Shown: in pieces, positions 1 to 7,708 of the stretch
Layout of the letters: each line of letters starts with the position of its first letter
Position numbering within the stretch: the first letter of the stretch is position 1
Source: Casp-actino8 sp964614655
GTDB taxonomy: Bacteria > Actinomycetota > Acidimicrobiia > Acidimicrobiales > Ilumatobacteraceae
DNA length: 30,237 nucleotides
Assembly: GCA_964614655.1 (NCBI GenBank)
Contig: CAZTPF010000024.1
Span: 1-30,237 of the forward strand
Reading direction: 5' to 3'
Program-made: the position numbers and the translations under genes
The notes under the pieces: generated by a model
What the model saw: only the letters and a program-made list of their open reading frames with translations
What the model was told of the DNA's origin: nothing
Databases searched by the model: none

Positions 1-120
1 GCCAAGAAGGCTCCGGCCAAGCGCAAGGCAGCCAAGAAGAAGGCAGCTCCGAAGAAGGCAGCTGCCAAGAAGGCTCCGGCCAAGAAGGCCCCGGCGCGCC
101 GCAAGCGTCGTACAGCCAAG
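1..120 (+). repeat. Short in-frame AAG/GCC-rich tandem repeat coding the Lys-Ala-Pro tail
   Basis: The DNA coding the basic tail is an imperfect tandem repeat built from gccaagaag and gctccg units. Such repeats expand and contract easily, so tail length probably varies between strains. It is part of the coding sequence, not a separate element. Confidence 0.6.
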
Positions 121-126
121 AAGTAA
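1..126 (+). CDS. C-terminal tail of a histone-like (HU/H1-type) nucleoid protein, 5' truncated
   Basis: The window opens inside this reading frame; 41 codons precede a TAA stop at 124-126. All visible residues are Lys, Ala, Pro and Arg plus one Thr, arranged as repeats of the AAKKA and APAKK type and ending in an Arg-rich stretch. Such tails are known from actinobacterial HU (HupB/Hlp) and H1-like proteins, where the basic tail binds DNA without sequence specificity and compacts the nucleoid. The folded HU domain would lie upstream and is not visible, so HU versus an H1-like protein cannot be decided. The stop is followed closely by a strong terminator, so this gene ends its transcription unit. 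Confidence 0.72.
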   Translation, partial: AKKAPAKRKAAKKKAAPKKAAAKKAPAKKAPARRKRRTAKK

Positions 127-154
127 TTCGTCACCCACCACGGGTACGGAACGG

Positions 155-190
155 ATCGAGCGGGGGAAACCCCGCTCGATTTCATTTTCT
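155..190 (+). terminator. Intrinsic terminator after the histone-like gene
   Basis: A perfect 11-bp stem (155-165 paired with 170-180) closes on a GAAA tetraloop (166-169) and is followed by a T-rich run (181-189). It lies 28 bases after the stop codon. This is the clearest Rho-independent terminator in the window. Confidence 0.9.
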
Positions 191-258
191 GGGTCCAGTC
201 ATCGCCGGAAGTCGAGAGGTTTCCCGAGCCCGATGCGAGAACTCGCGAGCCGAGAGGC

Positions 259-264
259 GACACT
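259..264 (+). promoter_or_regulatory. Possible -10 box for the MDMPI-like gene
   Basis: GACACT lies six bases before GTG 271. This is the spacing seen for clearer TAnnnT boxes elsewhere in the window. It deviates at the first base and no good -35 is visible, so the support is weak. Confidence 0.3.
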
Positions 265-270
265 GCTTTG

Positions 271-1062
271 GTGAGTCGCCCGAGCCGTACGTCCATCTGC
301 GCCGATCTGGCCGACGAGCACGCGGCTCTGCACGACCTGGTCGCGAGCGTCGATCTCGAGGAGTGGCGTCGGCCGACGCCGTCGCCCGAGTGGTCGATCG
401 CCGATCAGATCAGTCACTTGGCCTTCTTCGACCACCGAGCCGCTCTCGCTCTGACCGATCCGGACGGCTTCGCCGCCGATCGCGCCCGTCTGATCGAAGC
501 CGCGCCGCGAGACCTGTCGGTCGAACTCGGTCGTCTCGTGTCGGCTGACGAACTCATGGGTGAATGGACGACAAACCGCGATCGCCTCCTGGACGTGGCC
601 CGGGAAGTCGACGAGTCGGTTCGAGTTCCGTGGTACGGGCCGTCGATGTCGGTCGCCTCGTTTCTCACCGCTCGGCTCATGGAGACTTGGGCGCACGGAT
701 GTGACGTGGCCGACGCGCTCGACCGACCGATCGTGTCGTCGGCCCGACTCCGTCACGTGGCCCACATCGGCGTGTCGGCCCGCCCGTACAGCCTCATGGT
801 GAACGGCCGGGAGCCCGACAGCCGTCCGATTCACGTCGAATTGACGGCACCCGATGGAGACGCATGGGTGTGGGGTGAACCTGGCGCCGCAGGCGGGTCG
901 GTCAAGGGGACGGCTCTCGACTTCTGTTTGGTGGTCGTGCAGCGTCGCCACCTCGCCGACACGTCGCTCACCGTTCACGGTGACGCCGCGCTGTCGTGGA
1001 TGGATGTTGCCCAGGCGTTCGCCGGACCGGCCGGCACGGGGCGGGAGCCTCGTCGCCGCTAG
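271..1062 (+). CDS. MDMPI / TIGR03084-type metal-binding protein
   Basis: A 263-residue cytoplasmic protein of the DinB/MDMPI superfamily, close in style to TIGR03084 proteins. It is an N-terminal helical bundle with a C-terminal SCP2-like domain. The metal triad of mycothiol-dependent maleylpyruvate isomerase (His, then Glu-x3-His) appears to be kept as H49, E138 and H142. The family includes mycothiol-dependent isomerases and transferases, but the substrate of this member cannot be read from the sequence. GTG 271 is preferred over TTG 268 because a -10-like hexamer ends six bases before it; TTG 268 has a weak GAGAGG ten bases upstream. The gene converges on the PIG-L gene with a 12-base gap. 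Confidence 0.8.
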   Translation: MSRPSRTSICADLADEHAALHDLVASVDLEEWRRPTPSPEWSIADQISHLAFFDHRAALALTDPDGFAADRARLIEAAPRDLSVELGRLVSADELMGEWTTNRDRLLDVAREVDESVRVPWYGPSMSVASFLTARLMETWAHGCDVADALDRPIVSSARLRHVAHIGVSARPYSLMVNGREPDSRPIHVELTAPDGDAWVWGEPGAAGGSVKGTALDFCLVVVQRRHLADTSLTVHGDAALSWMDVAQAFAGPAGTGREPRRR

Positions 1063-1074
1063 GGCTCTCCGTCG

Positions 1075-1857
1075 TCAGAGGTTGTCGAGCTTCTTGAAGA
1101 TCTCGGCGGCCGGACGCCCGACTCGTTCTCCGAGTTCGGCCAAGCGACGGCGAATACGCCGTTCGAACTCGTCGAGAGCCGCCTGATCGGTGGCCTTCAT
1201 GGTGCTCTCGAACTGCGACTCATGAGCGAGGAGAGCGGCGATCTTGGCGTCGATCGACTGCGACACGTCCTCGGCATGATCGGGTTCGTCGGCCTCCCAC
1301 AGCAGCAACGCGTCGGGTCGATGGTGGGCGATGCCGTGTTCGGGGCAGAAATGAGGATCGCGGGCGACGACGATCGCGTCGCACGTGAGGAAGCCGGCGT
1401 GCCGGTGATCGGGGTGGAGGCGGTAGCGCTTCCAAGGATCGTGGCCGAGAACGACATCGGGTCGCAATCGTCGGATGTGACGGGCGATCTCGCTCACGAG
1501 GGCCGGCGACTCGGCGAGCTCACCGTCGATCTGGTCGAGGAACACCACCTCGCCATGAGAGCCGAGACGACGCGCCGCCTCGCGTTGCTCGTCCCGTCGC
1601 CGAGCGACGAGGGCCGAAGTGTCGGCGTCGACGTCCCACGTTCCTTTCGATCCGTCGGTGAGGACGACGTGATGGATGGTGCAACCGGCCGCCGCCCATT
1701 TGGCGAGGGTCCCGCCGCATCCGAATTCGACGTCGTCGGGATGGGCGCCGATCGCCACGGCCACCGACGGCGTGACGAGATCGACACTCGAGATGACGGG
1801 TCCGGGCGAGGGGGAGGGCTGTCCCGGATCGTTGGCGTCGTTGTCGTTGCCGGTCAT
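1075..1857 (-). CDS. PIG-L (LmbE-like) zinc deacetylase
   Basis: A 260-residue PIG-L/LmbE family enzyme. It carries the AHPDD motif (H39, D41, D42) after the first strand and HPDH at 148-151, which supply the zinc ligands (H39, D42, H151 by analogy with MshB) and catalytic Asp. Family members remove N-acetyl groups from GlcNAc-type sugars or act on mycothiol (MshB, Mca). Which applies here is not decidable, although F420 and a mycothiol-type protein nearby make a thiol or sugar role plausible. An N-terminal stretch of about 30 polar residues precedes the domain. The ATG at 1857 overlaps the cofC stop as ATGA, so the two are translationally coupled with cofC first. The frame stays open far upstream, but that is cofC shadow. 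Confidence 0.85.
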   Translation of the reverse strand: MTGNDNDANDPGQPSPSPGPVISSVDLVTPSVAVAIGAHPDDVEFGCGGTLAKWAAAGCTIHHVVLTDGSKGTWDVDADTSALVARRRDEQREAARRLGSHGEVVFLDQIDGELAESPALVSEIARHIRRLRPDVVLGHDPWKRYRLHPDHRHAGFLTCDAIVVARDPHFCPEHGIAHHRPDALLLWEADEPDHAEDVSQSIDAKIAALLAHESQFESTMKATDQAALDEFERRIRRRLAELGERVGRPAAEIFKKLDNL

Positions 1858-2495
1858 GTGAGGGTCCAGTCGGGGAGGGTCGTCTTGACGAAGTCTCGCA
1901 CCAGATCCAGATCGTCGACCGTGTCGATGTCGGTCGACAGTCGCTCGTCGTCGATCACCACGAGGGGTGCGCCCAACTCGCGGGCCAGTTCGCAGTGAGC
2001 GGTGAAGGATCCTCGTCCGTAGCGGAATTCCCAACGTGGGAACAGGAGGCGAGGGATCACGATTACGTTGCTGCCGTCTCGATGACGGTCGGGCGCGACG
2101 AGGATCGAGTCGGGTGCGCCGTCGATCGCTTCGGTCACGATGGTCACCAGATCGGCGGCGAGGGGCAGGTCGGCGTGGCTGAGCACGACGTGGGACGCCT
2201 CGACGGTGGCGATGGCGGACGCCGCCTCGGTGAGGGACGGATTCAGACCCGACGACGTCACTCGAACGGGTGAGGCGCCACGCGAGCGCGCCCACTCGTC
2301 GATCGAGTCGTCGTCGCACACCACGAACCAGCGAGCGCCGCGTCGAGAATCACGTCGCGGATCGACCACGATCTCGGCCATGGCACGGGCCAGACGCTCT
2401 CGTTGGGCGGCGGTGAGGGATTCCGCCAGGCGTGACTTGCCCATGTCGAAAGCTCGCACGGGGACGACGACGGCGAGATCGACGACTCGGTTCAC
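1854..2495 (-). CDS. cofC: 2-phospho-L-lactate / phosphoenolpyruvate guanylyltransferase (CofC/FbiD)
   Basis: A 213-residue nucleotidyltransferase of F420 synthesis. It loads GTP onto 2-phospholactate or, in actinobacterial FbiD, phosphoenolpyruvate, giving the activated intermediate used by CofD. The N-terminal VPVRAFDMGKSRLA (11-24) is the family's nucleotide loop, LSHADLPL (105-112) is the metal/GTP region, and PDRHRDGSNV (135-144) is the conserved substrate loop. Length is normal. The GTG start at 2495 lies six bases after a TAGGCT box, suggesting a leaderless transcript. It is first in an operon with the PIG-L gene and separated by about 10 kb from cofD and cofE, which are also present. 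Confidence 0.9.
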   Translation of the reverse strand: MNRVVDLAVVVPVRAFDMGKSRLAESLTAAQRERLARAMAEIVVDPRRDSRRGARWFVVCDDDSIDEWARSRGASPVRVTSSGLNPSLTEAASAIATVEASHVVLSHADLPLAADLVTIVTEAIDGAPDSILVAPDRHRDGSNVIVIPRLLFPRWEFRYGRGSFTAHCELARELGAPLVVIDDERLSTDIDTVDDLDLVRDFVKTTLPDWTLT

Positions 2496-2501
2496 GGTTC
2501 G

Positions 2502-2507
2502 AGCCTA
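2502..2507 (-). promoter_or_regulatory. -10 box for the cofC operon (leaderless)
   Basis: On the minus strand TAGGCT ends six bases before the GTG start of cofC. That spacing puts the first transcribed base at or next to the start codon. The expected -35 (about 2525-2530) falls on the gpsA -10 box. Confidence 0.55.
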
Positions 2508-2526
2508 GGAGTGGTCCGAGCACCGT

Positions 2527-2532
2527 TACGCT
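2527..2532 (+). promoter_or_regulatory. -10 box for gpsA
   Basis: TACGCT lies 10 bases before GTG 2543 and 13 before ATG 2546. The expected -35 (about 2504-2509) overlaps the cofC -10, so the two divergent promoters are interleaved. Confidence 0.45.
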
Positions 2533-2545
2533 CGGAGCGGGGGTG

Positions 2546-3559
2546 ATGGCCATGACGAACGGTCGTTCGATGAGAGTGGCGGTGATCGGTGCCGGATCGT
2601 GGGGAACGACGGTGGCCTCGGTCGTGGCGCCCAACGCGTCGACGGTGCTCTGGGCACGCAATGCAGAACTCGTCACCGCCATGTCGTCGACGCGTCGAAA
2701 CGATCGCTACCTTCCTGACGCACCGCTCCCCGACGACCTCGAATTCACGTCGTCGTTGAAAGAGGCGGTGTCGTCGGCCGACGTCGTCGTCATGGGTGTG
2801 CCGTCACACGGATTCCGCGACGTGGTGTCGGAGGCGTCGCAGTTCGTTCGTCCGTGGGTCCCGGTCGTGAGTCTGTCGAAAGGGCTCGAACGCAGTTCGC
2901 TGAAACGTATGAGCGAAGTCGTCGCCGACGAGATGCCCGGTCATCCGGTGGCCGTTCTCACCGGACCCAATCTGGCCAAGGAGATCATGGCCGGCCAGCC
3001 GGCGGCGGCCGTCGTCGCCATCGACGACACGACCATCGCCCAAGAACTGCAGAAGGTGTTCTCGCGACCGGCTCTGCGCGTGTACACCAACCCTGATGTG
3101 GTGGGTAGCGAGATCGCCGGAGTGGCCAAGAACGTGATCGCGATTGCGTCGGGGATGGCGGCCGGTATGGGTTTCGGTGACAACACGCGGGCCTCGATCA
3201 TCACTCGTGGTCTGGCCGAGATGACTCGCCTCGGTATGGCCATGGGTGGTGAGGGTCTCACCTTCGCTGGTCTGGCCGGGATGGGTGATCTCATCGCCAC
3301 GTGCTCGTCCACGCAGAGTCGCAACAATCAGGTCGGACTGCGCCTTGGGCACGGTGAGACGATCGATGCCATCATGGAGTCGATGACGATGGTCGCCGAA
3401 GGGGTCAAGAGTTCGCCGTCGGTGCTCGATCTGGCTCGACGGCACGATGTCGAGATGCCGATCACCGAACAGGTCGTCGCCGTGTGTCATCAAGGACGGT
3501 CGGCGGTCGACGCCATGTCGCTCCTCATGCAGAGACGACGACGGAGCGAACTTGGCTAA
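2546..3559 (+). CDS. gpsA: NAD(P)+-dependent glycerol-3-phosphate dehydrogenase
   Basis: A 337-residue cytoplasmic enzyme that makes sn-glycerol-3-phosphate from dihydroxyacetone phosphate for phospholipid synthesis. The Rossmann motif GAGSWGT (15-21) opens the protein, VSLSKGLE (108-115) and LTGPNLAKEI (138-147) follow, K195 in GVAKNV is the expected catalytic Lys, and FAGLAGMGDLIATC (240-253) is the family signature. LTGPNLA replaces the usual LSGPSFA. ATG 2546 is preferred because GGAG at 2534-2537 sits eight bases upstream; GTG 2543 and ATG 2552 are alternatives. The 3' end overlaps the next gene by eight bases. In many bacteria gpsA neighbours plsY or der; here neither is present. Confidence 0.95.
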   Translation: MAMTNGRSMRVAVIGAGSWGTTVASVVAPNASTVLWARNAELVTAMSSTRRNDRYLPDAPLPDDLEFTSSLKEAVSSADVVVMGVPSHGFRDVVSEASQFVRPWVPVVSLSKGLERSSLKRMSEVVADEMPGHPVAVLTGPNLAKEIMAGQPAAAVVAIDDTTIAQELQKVFSRPALRVYTNPDVVGSEIAGVAKNVIAIASGMAAGMGFGDNTRASIITRGLAEMTRLGMAMGGEGLTFAGLAGMGDLIATCSSTQSRNNQVGLRLGHGETIDAIMESMTMVAEGVKSSPSVLDLARRHDVEMPITEQVVAVCHQGRSAVDAMSLLMQRRRRSELG

Positions 3560-4862
3560 GTGGTGGCGACGTCGACCGGCCTCGGTCGAAGCGTTGTCGA
3601 CTCGCAGCAATCTCACCGGGGTGTTGGGCGCCTCGTGGCGAGCCTCGGTCACGCAGTGGGGCGATCTCGAGTTCGAGGACGGATCGGCGTCACTGAGCTG
3701 GTTCGTGGCCGCCGACGACCGCTGGCATCGCCCCTCACAGGAAGCAGCGGTACGTCAGCGCATGATCGAGGGCACGCCGGTCTTCGAGACGCGGATGCGC
3801 GTGCCGCGTGGCGACGTGGTGCAGACCATCTGGAGTGCGACAGCCGGTGGGGTCGGTGTGACGGTGATCGACGTGGCCAACGAGTCGGCACTGCCTATCG
3901 CCGTGGCGTTCTCCCGCACTGATCTCGTGACGTCGCGTCCGACTGCGTCGTCACAGGAGTGGCCGGCCCCGGGTCTCGACCTTCCAGTACGGCCCCTCGT
4001 GGTACCGATCGGCCATCGATCGAGTGTCCGGGTCGTGTTGCGACACGACGGGCGAGTCGATCCACTCTCGGCCGACGTCCCTGATGTGGAGTCGGTCGTT
4101 CGGGGTTGGTTGGCGGTGGCCGAGCGCGCTGGTCGCCTGACCGTCCCCGACGTCATGGACGGCGTGCCGCTCGCCGATCGGGTGATGGCCGCTCGTTGTC
4201 AGGCGATCCTGCACGGCGACGACGCCGAGACCGCGGCCGAACGTCTGCTCGATCTCGACGAGCGCGTGCGTGCCAATGTGGAAACTGCTGACTCGATGGT
4301 GGTTGCGGGCATGGTGGAAGAACTGCTCGCCGATCTACGTGGAGGTCGGGTCAACGCGACGACGGCGCGACTGGCTCTCTTCGCGGGAGCGCGTTTGCTC
4401 GCCGACGACACTCGGGCCGTCGACGATCTGATCGCCGCAGTGGCGAAAGCGCGCGGCAAACGAGCCGACGATCTGGTGACGGCGTGGGGCGAGGTCGATC
4501 CGATGACGTCACTCGACGTGTCGCGTCACGTGTCGCCGGCTCTGGTGCACGATCGACTCGTTCGCACGACGAATTCCGGCACGGTCACACTGTTAGCGGA
4601 CGGCATGCCCGCCGATTGGTTCGGAGCGTCGTGTGAAGCTCACGGCATCGCAGTGGGTTCCGGACATCGAGTGTCGTTCGCCGTGCGGTGGCACGGTGAA
4701 CGGCCAGCCGTGTTGTGGGAGGTCGATGGACCTCCGGGGCTGACTCTTCGTAGCGGCGTCGACGACACGTGGTCGACCACCGAAGCACGGGGTGAAGCCT
4801 TATGGAACGTGCCTCGTCGTTCGCCGACCTCGTTGTCGGTGGGGTCGGAATCTTATTCGTGA
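3552..4862 (+). CDS. Unrecognised 436-residue protein coupled to gpsA
   Basis: I do not recognise this family with confidence. The most credible start is TTG 3552, overlapping the gpsA stop by eight bases with GGAG at 3543-3546 five bases upstream. The frame is open further upstream, but that lies inside gpsA. There is no signal peptide or membrane helix. Residues about 20-130 look like a beta-rich domain, 135-340 are Ala/Arg/Asp-rich and probably helical, and the last 90 residues look beta-rich again, with the phrases FAVRWHGERPAVLWE and WSTTEARGEALW. The layout recalls the sandwich plus helical organisation of glycoside-hydrolase-like proteins, but I see no catalytic pair. A carbohydrate-related role is only a guess. 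Confidence 0.7.
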   Translation: MAKWWRRRPASVEALSTRSNLTGVLGASWRASVTQWGDLEFEDGSASLSWFVAADDRWHRPSQEAAVRQRMIEGTPVFETRMRVPRGDVVQTIWSATAGGVGVTVIDVANESALPIAVAFSRTDLVTSRPTASSQEWPAPGLDLPVRPLVVPIGHRSSVRVVLRHDGRVDPLSADVPDVESVVRGWLAVAERAGRLTVPDVMDGVPLADRVMAARCQAILHGDDAETAAERLLDLDERVRANVETADSMVVAGMVEELLADLRGGRVNATTARLALFAGARLLADDTRAVDDLIAAVAKARGKRADDLVTAWGEVDPMTSLDVSRHVSPALVHDRLVRTTNSGTVTLLADGMPADWFGASCEAHGIAVGSGHRVSFAVRWHGERPAVLWEVDGPPGLTLRSGVDDTWSTTEARGEALWNVPRRSPTSLSVGSESYS

Positions 4863-4904
4863 CGTGCAACCGACGATTGAAGTGATGGTGTCGAATGTCG
4901 GGGT

Positions 4905-5441
4905 CTACGACTGGAGATTCGCCAGCCGCTGACTGATCAGATCCTCGATCTCCGGATCGGTGGTCGTGCCGTCGGCACTGATGCGTTCGGCACCTTTGGC
5001 GATCTGCACGACCGGTTCGCTCGCCATCGTGTTGCCGAGCAACGTGAGGATCCCCGACAGTTGCTCGATCATGTGCGCGCCGCCGGTGCTGCCGGCACTG
5101 CTCACGATGCTGACGGTCTTGCCGCGCAGCGCATGCTGACCGAGTGGTCGCGTGACCCAGTCGATGGCGTTCTTCAGAACACCGGTCGGCCCGAAGTTGT
5201 ATTCGGGAGCGGCGATGAACACCGCGTCGGCGCTTGACACGGCGTCGCGCCATTCGCGAACGATCGCCGGGGGATCGGTTTCCAGGTCCTCGTTGTAGTA
5301 GGGGAGTTCACCGAGTCGGTCCCAGAACCGGAAAGTCACACTGTCTGGGGCCAGACGTTGAGCCATGCGGACGAGTCCGGTGTTCGACGACTGGCTGCGG
5401 AGACTTCCTGAGATGGCGAGAATCGAGTGAGGGGACGACAT
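4905..5441 (-). CDS. NADPH-dependent FMN reductase (flavodoxin-like)
   Basis: A 178-residue flavodoxin-fold oxidoreductase of the NADPH_dep_red (PF03358) family. The FMN phosphate loop is GSLRSQSSN (12-20), and the second signature, APEYNFGPTGVLKNAIDW, spans 78-95. Members reduce FMN, quinones, azo dyes or chromate using NAD(P)H; the physiological substrate is not predictable. The start at 5441 has GAGG just upstream and a CAGACT box six bases before it. The same frame is open upstream but lies across the divergent glycosyltransferase operon. The gene converges on the 436-residue gene with a 42-base gap that has no terminator hairpin. Confidence 0.88.
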   Translation of the reverse strand: MSSPHSILAISGSLRSQSSNTGLVRMAQRLAPDSVTFRFWDRLGELPYYNEDLETDPPAIVREWRDAVSSADAVFIAAPEYNFGPTGVLKNAIDWVTRPLGQHALRGKTVSIVSSAGSTGGAHMIEQLSGILTLLGNTMASEPVVQIAKGAERISADGTTTDPEIEDLISQRLANLQS

Positions 5442-5447
5442 GCCTCG

Positions 5448-5453
5448 AGTCTG
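5448..5453 (-). promoter_or_regulatory. Possible -10 box for the FMN reductase
   Basis: On the minus strand CAGACT ends six bases before the ATG. It matches TAnnnT except at the first base. The spacing agrees with the clearer boxes of ftsH, cofC and the GT-cofD operon. Confidence 0.35.
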
Positions 5454-5513
5454 GCTGGTCGTGACGACGATCGGGGAACCGTGCACTGGCGCCGAGGTGT
5501 GGCCCTCACGGGG

Positions 5514-5519
5514 CAAGAT
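5514..5519 (+). promoter_or_regulatory. Weak -10 candidate for the three-GT operon
   Basis: CAAGAT ends six bases before GTG 5526. Only the A at position two and T at position six match TAnnnT. It is listed because of the matching spacing. Confidence 0.25.
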
Positions 5520-5525
5520 AGGAGT

Positions 5526-6608
5526 GTGCAAGCCCCCGTGCGCGTGGCGTACACCCTCGAACAGTGTTGGCACCGGGTGCCAGGAGGTACGGCGTCGTCG
5601 GCTCTGCGCACAGCGGTGGCTCTCGTCGACGTGCCGGGTGTCGAGCTGTTGGGGGTGGCCGGACGACATCGCCGTCCACCGCACCCGGCCTTCACGCCCA
5701 CGGTGCCCGTTCATCAGCTCCCGTATCGCGGGGCGATGCTGTACGAGTTCTGGCTGCGCCTCGGTTGGCCGCCGATCGAGCGAGCGACCGGACCGGTCGA
5801 TCTGGTCCATTGCACGGGTCTCATTCCACCCCCGAGCAAGGCGCCTCTCGTCGCGACACTGCACGATGTCGCTTGGCGCCATCGACCCGATCAGTTCACG
5901 CGCCACGGAGTGCGGGTGTTCGAACGCAGCCTCGCCGAGATCAGACGGCGCGCCGATCTGGTGCTGTGCCCGTCGACAGCCACCATGCTCGACGCCGAAC
6001 GCGCGGGCATCGACGTGGCACGTCTGCGACTGGTTCCGTGGGGAGTCGAACGTCATCAGGTCAGCGAAGCCGACCGAACGGCTGTGCGCGCCAAGTTCTC
6101 GTTGCCGTCGGAATTCCTGTTGTTCGTCGGCACCGTCGAACCGCGCAAGAACCTGAAGCGACTCGTCGAAGCCATCGCCGGGATGAAGAAGCCGTTGCCA
6201 CTCGTGGTGGCCGGCGCGCAGGGGTGGGGCGATTCGGGTATCGACGGTGTCGACGGTGTGCAGTTCATCGGTTTCGTCCCCGACGACGATCTTCCGGCTC
6301 TCTATTCGGCGGCCTCGGTGTTCTGCTACCCGAGCGAACGCGAAGGTTTCGGGATGCCGGTGTTGGAAGCCATGTCGCAAGGGGTTCCGGTGGTCACGAG
6401 TCTCGGAACGTCCACCGAGGAGGTCGCCGGGGGAGCTGCGGTTCTCGTCGATCCCTTCAGCGTCGACGACATCCGGCGAGGCATCGAAGACGCGTTGTCG
6501 CGGCGCAGCGAACTGATCATCTGGGGTCTCCGGCGGGCGGCCCGCCGCGAATGGTCGGAGACGGCCCGCCTCACCGTGTCGGCCTATCGAGAGGTCGTCG
6601 GAGGATGA
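5526..6608 (+). CDS. GT4-type glycosyltransferase (first of three)
   Basis: A 360-residue GT-B fold retaining glycosyltransferase, predicted to transfer a sugar from a nucleotide donor to a growing glycan at the inner membrane face. The acceptor half (1-180) has the LHDVAWRH segment (112-119). The donor half starts at VGTVEPRKN (201-209), and the E-x7-E motif is EGFGMPVLE (273-281). The start is uncertain: GTG 5526 is used because CAAGAT ends six bases upstream, but GTG 5538 has GGAG 13 bases upstream. It is first of a three-gene operon whose next gene overlaps its stop as ATGA. Sugar and acceptor specificity are unknown. Confidence 0.9.
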   Translation: MQAPVRVAYTLEQCWHRVPGGTASSALRTAVALVDVPGVELLGVAGRHRRPPHPAFTPTVPVHQLPYRGAMLYEFWLRLGWPPIERATGPVDLVHCTGLIPPPSKAPLVATLHDVAWRHRPDQFTRHGVRVFERSLAEIRRRADLVLCPSTATMLDAERAGIDVARLRLVPWGVERHQVSEADRTAVRAKFSLPSEFLLFVGTVEPRKNLKRLVEAIAGMKKPLPLVVAGAQGWGDSGIDGVDGVQFIGFVPDDDLPALYSAASVFCYPSEREGFGMPVLEAMSQGVPVVTSLGTSTEEVAGGAAVLVDPFSVDDIRRGIEDALSRRSELIIWGLRRAARREWSETARLTVSAYREVVGG

Positions 6609-7708
6609 GCGCGTCGGTCGCCGTGAACCTGCTCTGGTGCCGTCCGGGTGCAGTGGGCGGAAGCGAGGAGTATCTGGTTCGTCAGTTGACCGGTGTGTCG
6701 AACGAGGGCTTTCGCACTCGGGTCTTCGCGCCGAAGGGTTTCACGACGGCCCATCCGACTCTCGCTGAACTGCACGATGTCGTCGAGGCCCGACATGACT
6801 CGTCGTCGCGGGCCCGACGCATCCTCACCGAGTCGACGTGGTTGCGTCGGTGCACACGCGGTGTCGACGTGGTTCAACACGGTGGCGGAATACTTCCGCC
6901 ACGGAGCATCGAACCCACGATCCTCACGATTCACGATCTGCAGTACCGCAAGTATCCCCAGTACTTCTCCCGAGCCCGACTCACGTATCTCGAATCGGTC
7001 ATGCCGCGTTCGGCCCGTCGAGCCACTCTCATCACCGTCCCGACCGTCTACGTACGGCGGACGGTCGTCGACGCTTTCGGAGTCGACCCGGAGCGCGTGA
7101 TCGTCGTTCCTCATGGAGTGGACGATCGGCTGAGCGCCGATTGCACACCCGAGGCCGAACTTCGGCAGCGTTTCGATCTCGGTGACGGGCCGATCGTCGT
7201 CTACCCGGCCGTGACCCACCCTCACAAGAACCACGGTTTCTTGATCGACGTCGCCGATCGCCACTGGTCGCATCTCGGGGTCAAGTTGGTCCTCATGGGC
7301 GGCGCCGGCGGAGCCGAGACATCGGTGCGACATCAGCTCGCCGACGAACGAGTGGCTCGTACGGTGGTTCACGTGGGGCGAGTCTCGGATGCCGATCGCA
7401 ACGGTCTCGTCCGCATGGCCCATGCACTGGCGTTCCCGAGCGAATACGAAGGTTTCGGCGCACCGGTGATCGAAGCCATGCAACTCGGAACCCCGGTGGT
7501 GGCGAGCGATCAGGCCTGTCTGCCCGAAGTGGTGGGCGACGCTGGTCTGGTCATCGCGTTGCAGGAGGATCTGTGGGCCGGCCTGCCCGATCTGGTACGG
7601 GCGCGACGAACCGAACTCGTCCAGCGCGGCGTCGAACGGGTGCGCCAGTTCTCGACCGAGGCGTCGGGGGCGGCCCTCGCCCACGCCTACCGGATGGCGG
7701 TGTCGTGA
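6605..7708 (+). CDS. GT4-type glycosyltransferase (second of three)
   Basis: A 367-residue GT-B glycosyltransferase. The N-terminal half has the GAVGGSEEY loop (15-23) and TIHDLQYRKYP (108-118), typical of mannosyl- and rhamnosyl-type GT4 enzymes. The donor half has THPHKNH (204-210) and the E-x7-E motif EGFGAPVIE (282-290), followed by GTPVVASDQACLPEVVGDAG. Its ATG overlaps the preceding stop by four bases and its own stop overlaps the next GTG (GTGA), so translation of all three GTs is coupled. Resemblance to the preceding GT suggests sequential additions to the same glycan, an inference. Donor sugar unknown; GDP-mannose is available from genes in the window. Confidence 0.9.
   Translation: MSASVAVNLLWCRPGAVGGSEEYLVRQLTGVSNEGFRTRVFAPKGFTTAHPTLAELHDVVEARHDSSSRARRILTESTWLRRCTRGVDVVQHGGGILPPRSIEPTILTIHDLQYRKYPQYFSRARLTYLESVMPRSARRATLITVPTVYVRRTVVDAFGVDPERVIVVPHGVDDRLSADCTPEAELRQRFDLGDGPIVVYPAVTHPHKNHGFLIDVADRHWSHLGVKLVLMGGAGGAETSVRHQLADERVARTVVHVGRVSDADRNGLVRMAHALAFPSEYEGFGAPVIEAMQLGTPVVASDQACLPEVVGDAGLVIALQEDLWAGLPDLVRARRTELVQRGVERVRQFSTEASGAALAHAYRMAVS

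Noticed and set aside
1858..2319. Extended start for the PIG-L protein at 2319.
   Set aside because: The extension overlaps cofC in another frame and is Arg-rich shadow. The ATGA overlap at 1857 gives a normal-length enzyme.
5442..6380. Long upstream extension of the FMN reductase frame.
   Set aside because: It runs across the divergent glycosyltransferase gene. The flavodoxin domain begins at residue 6 from ATG 5441.
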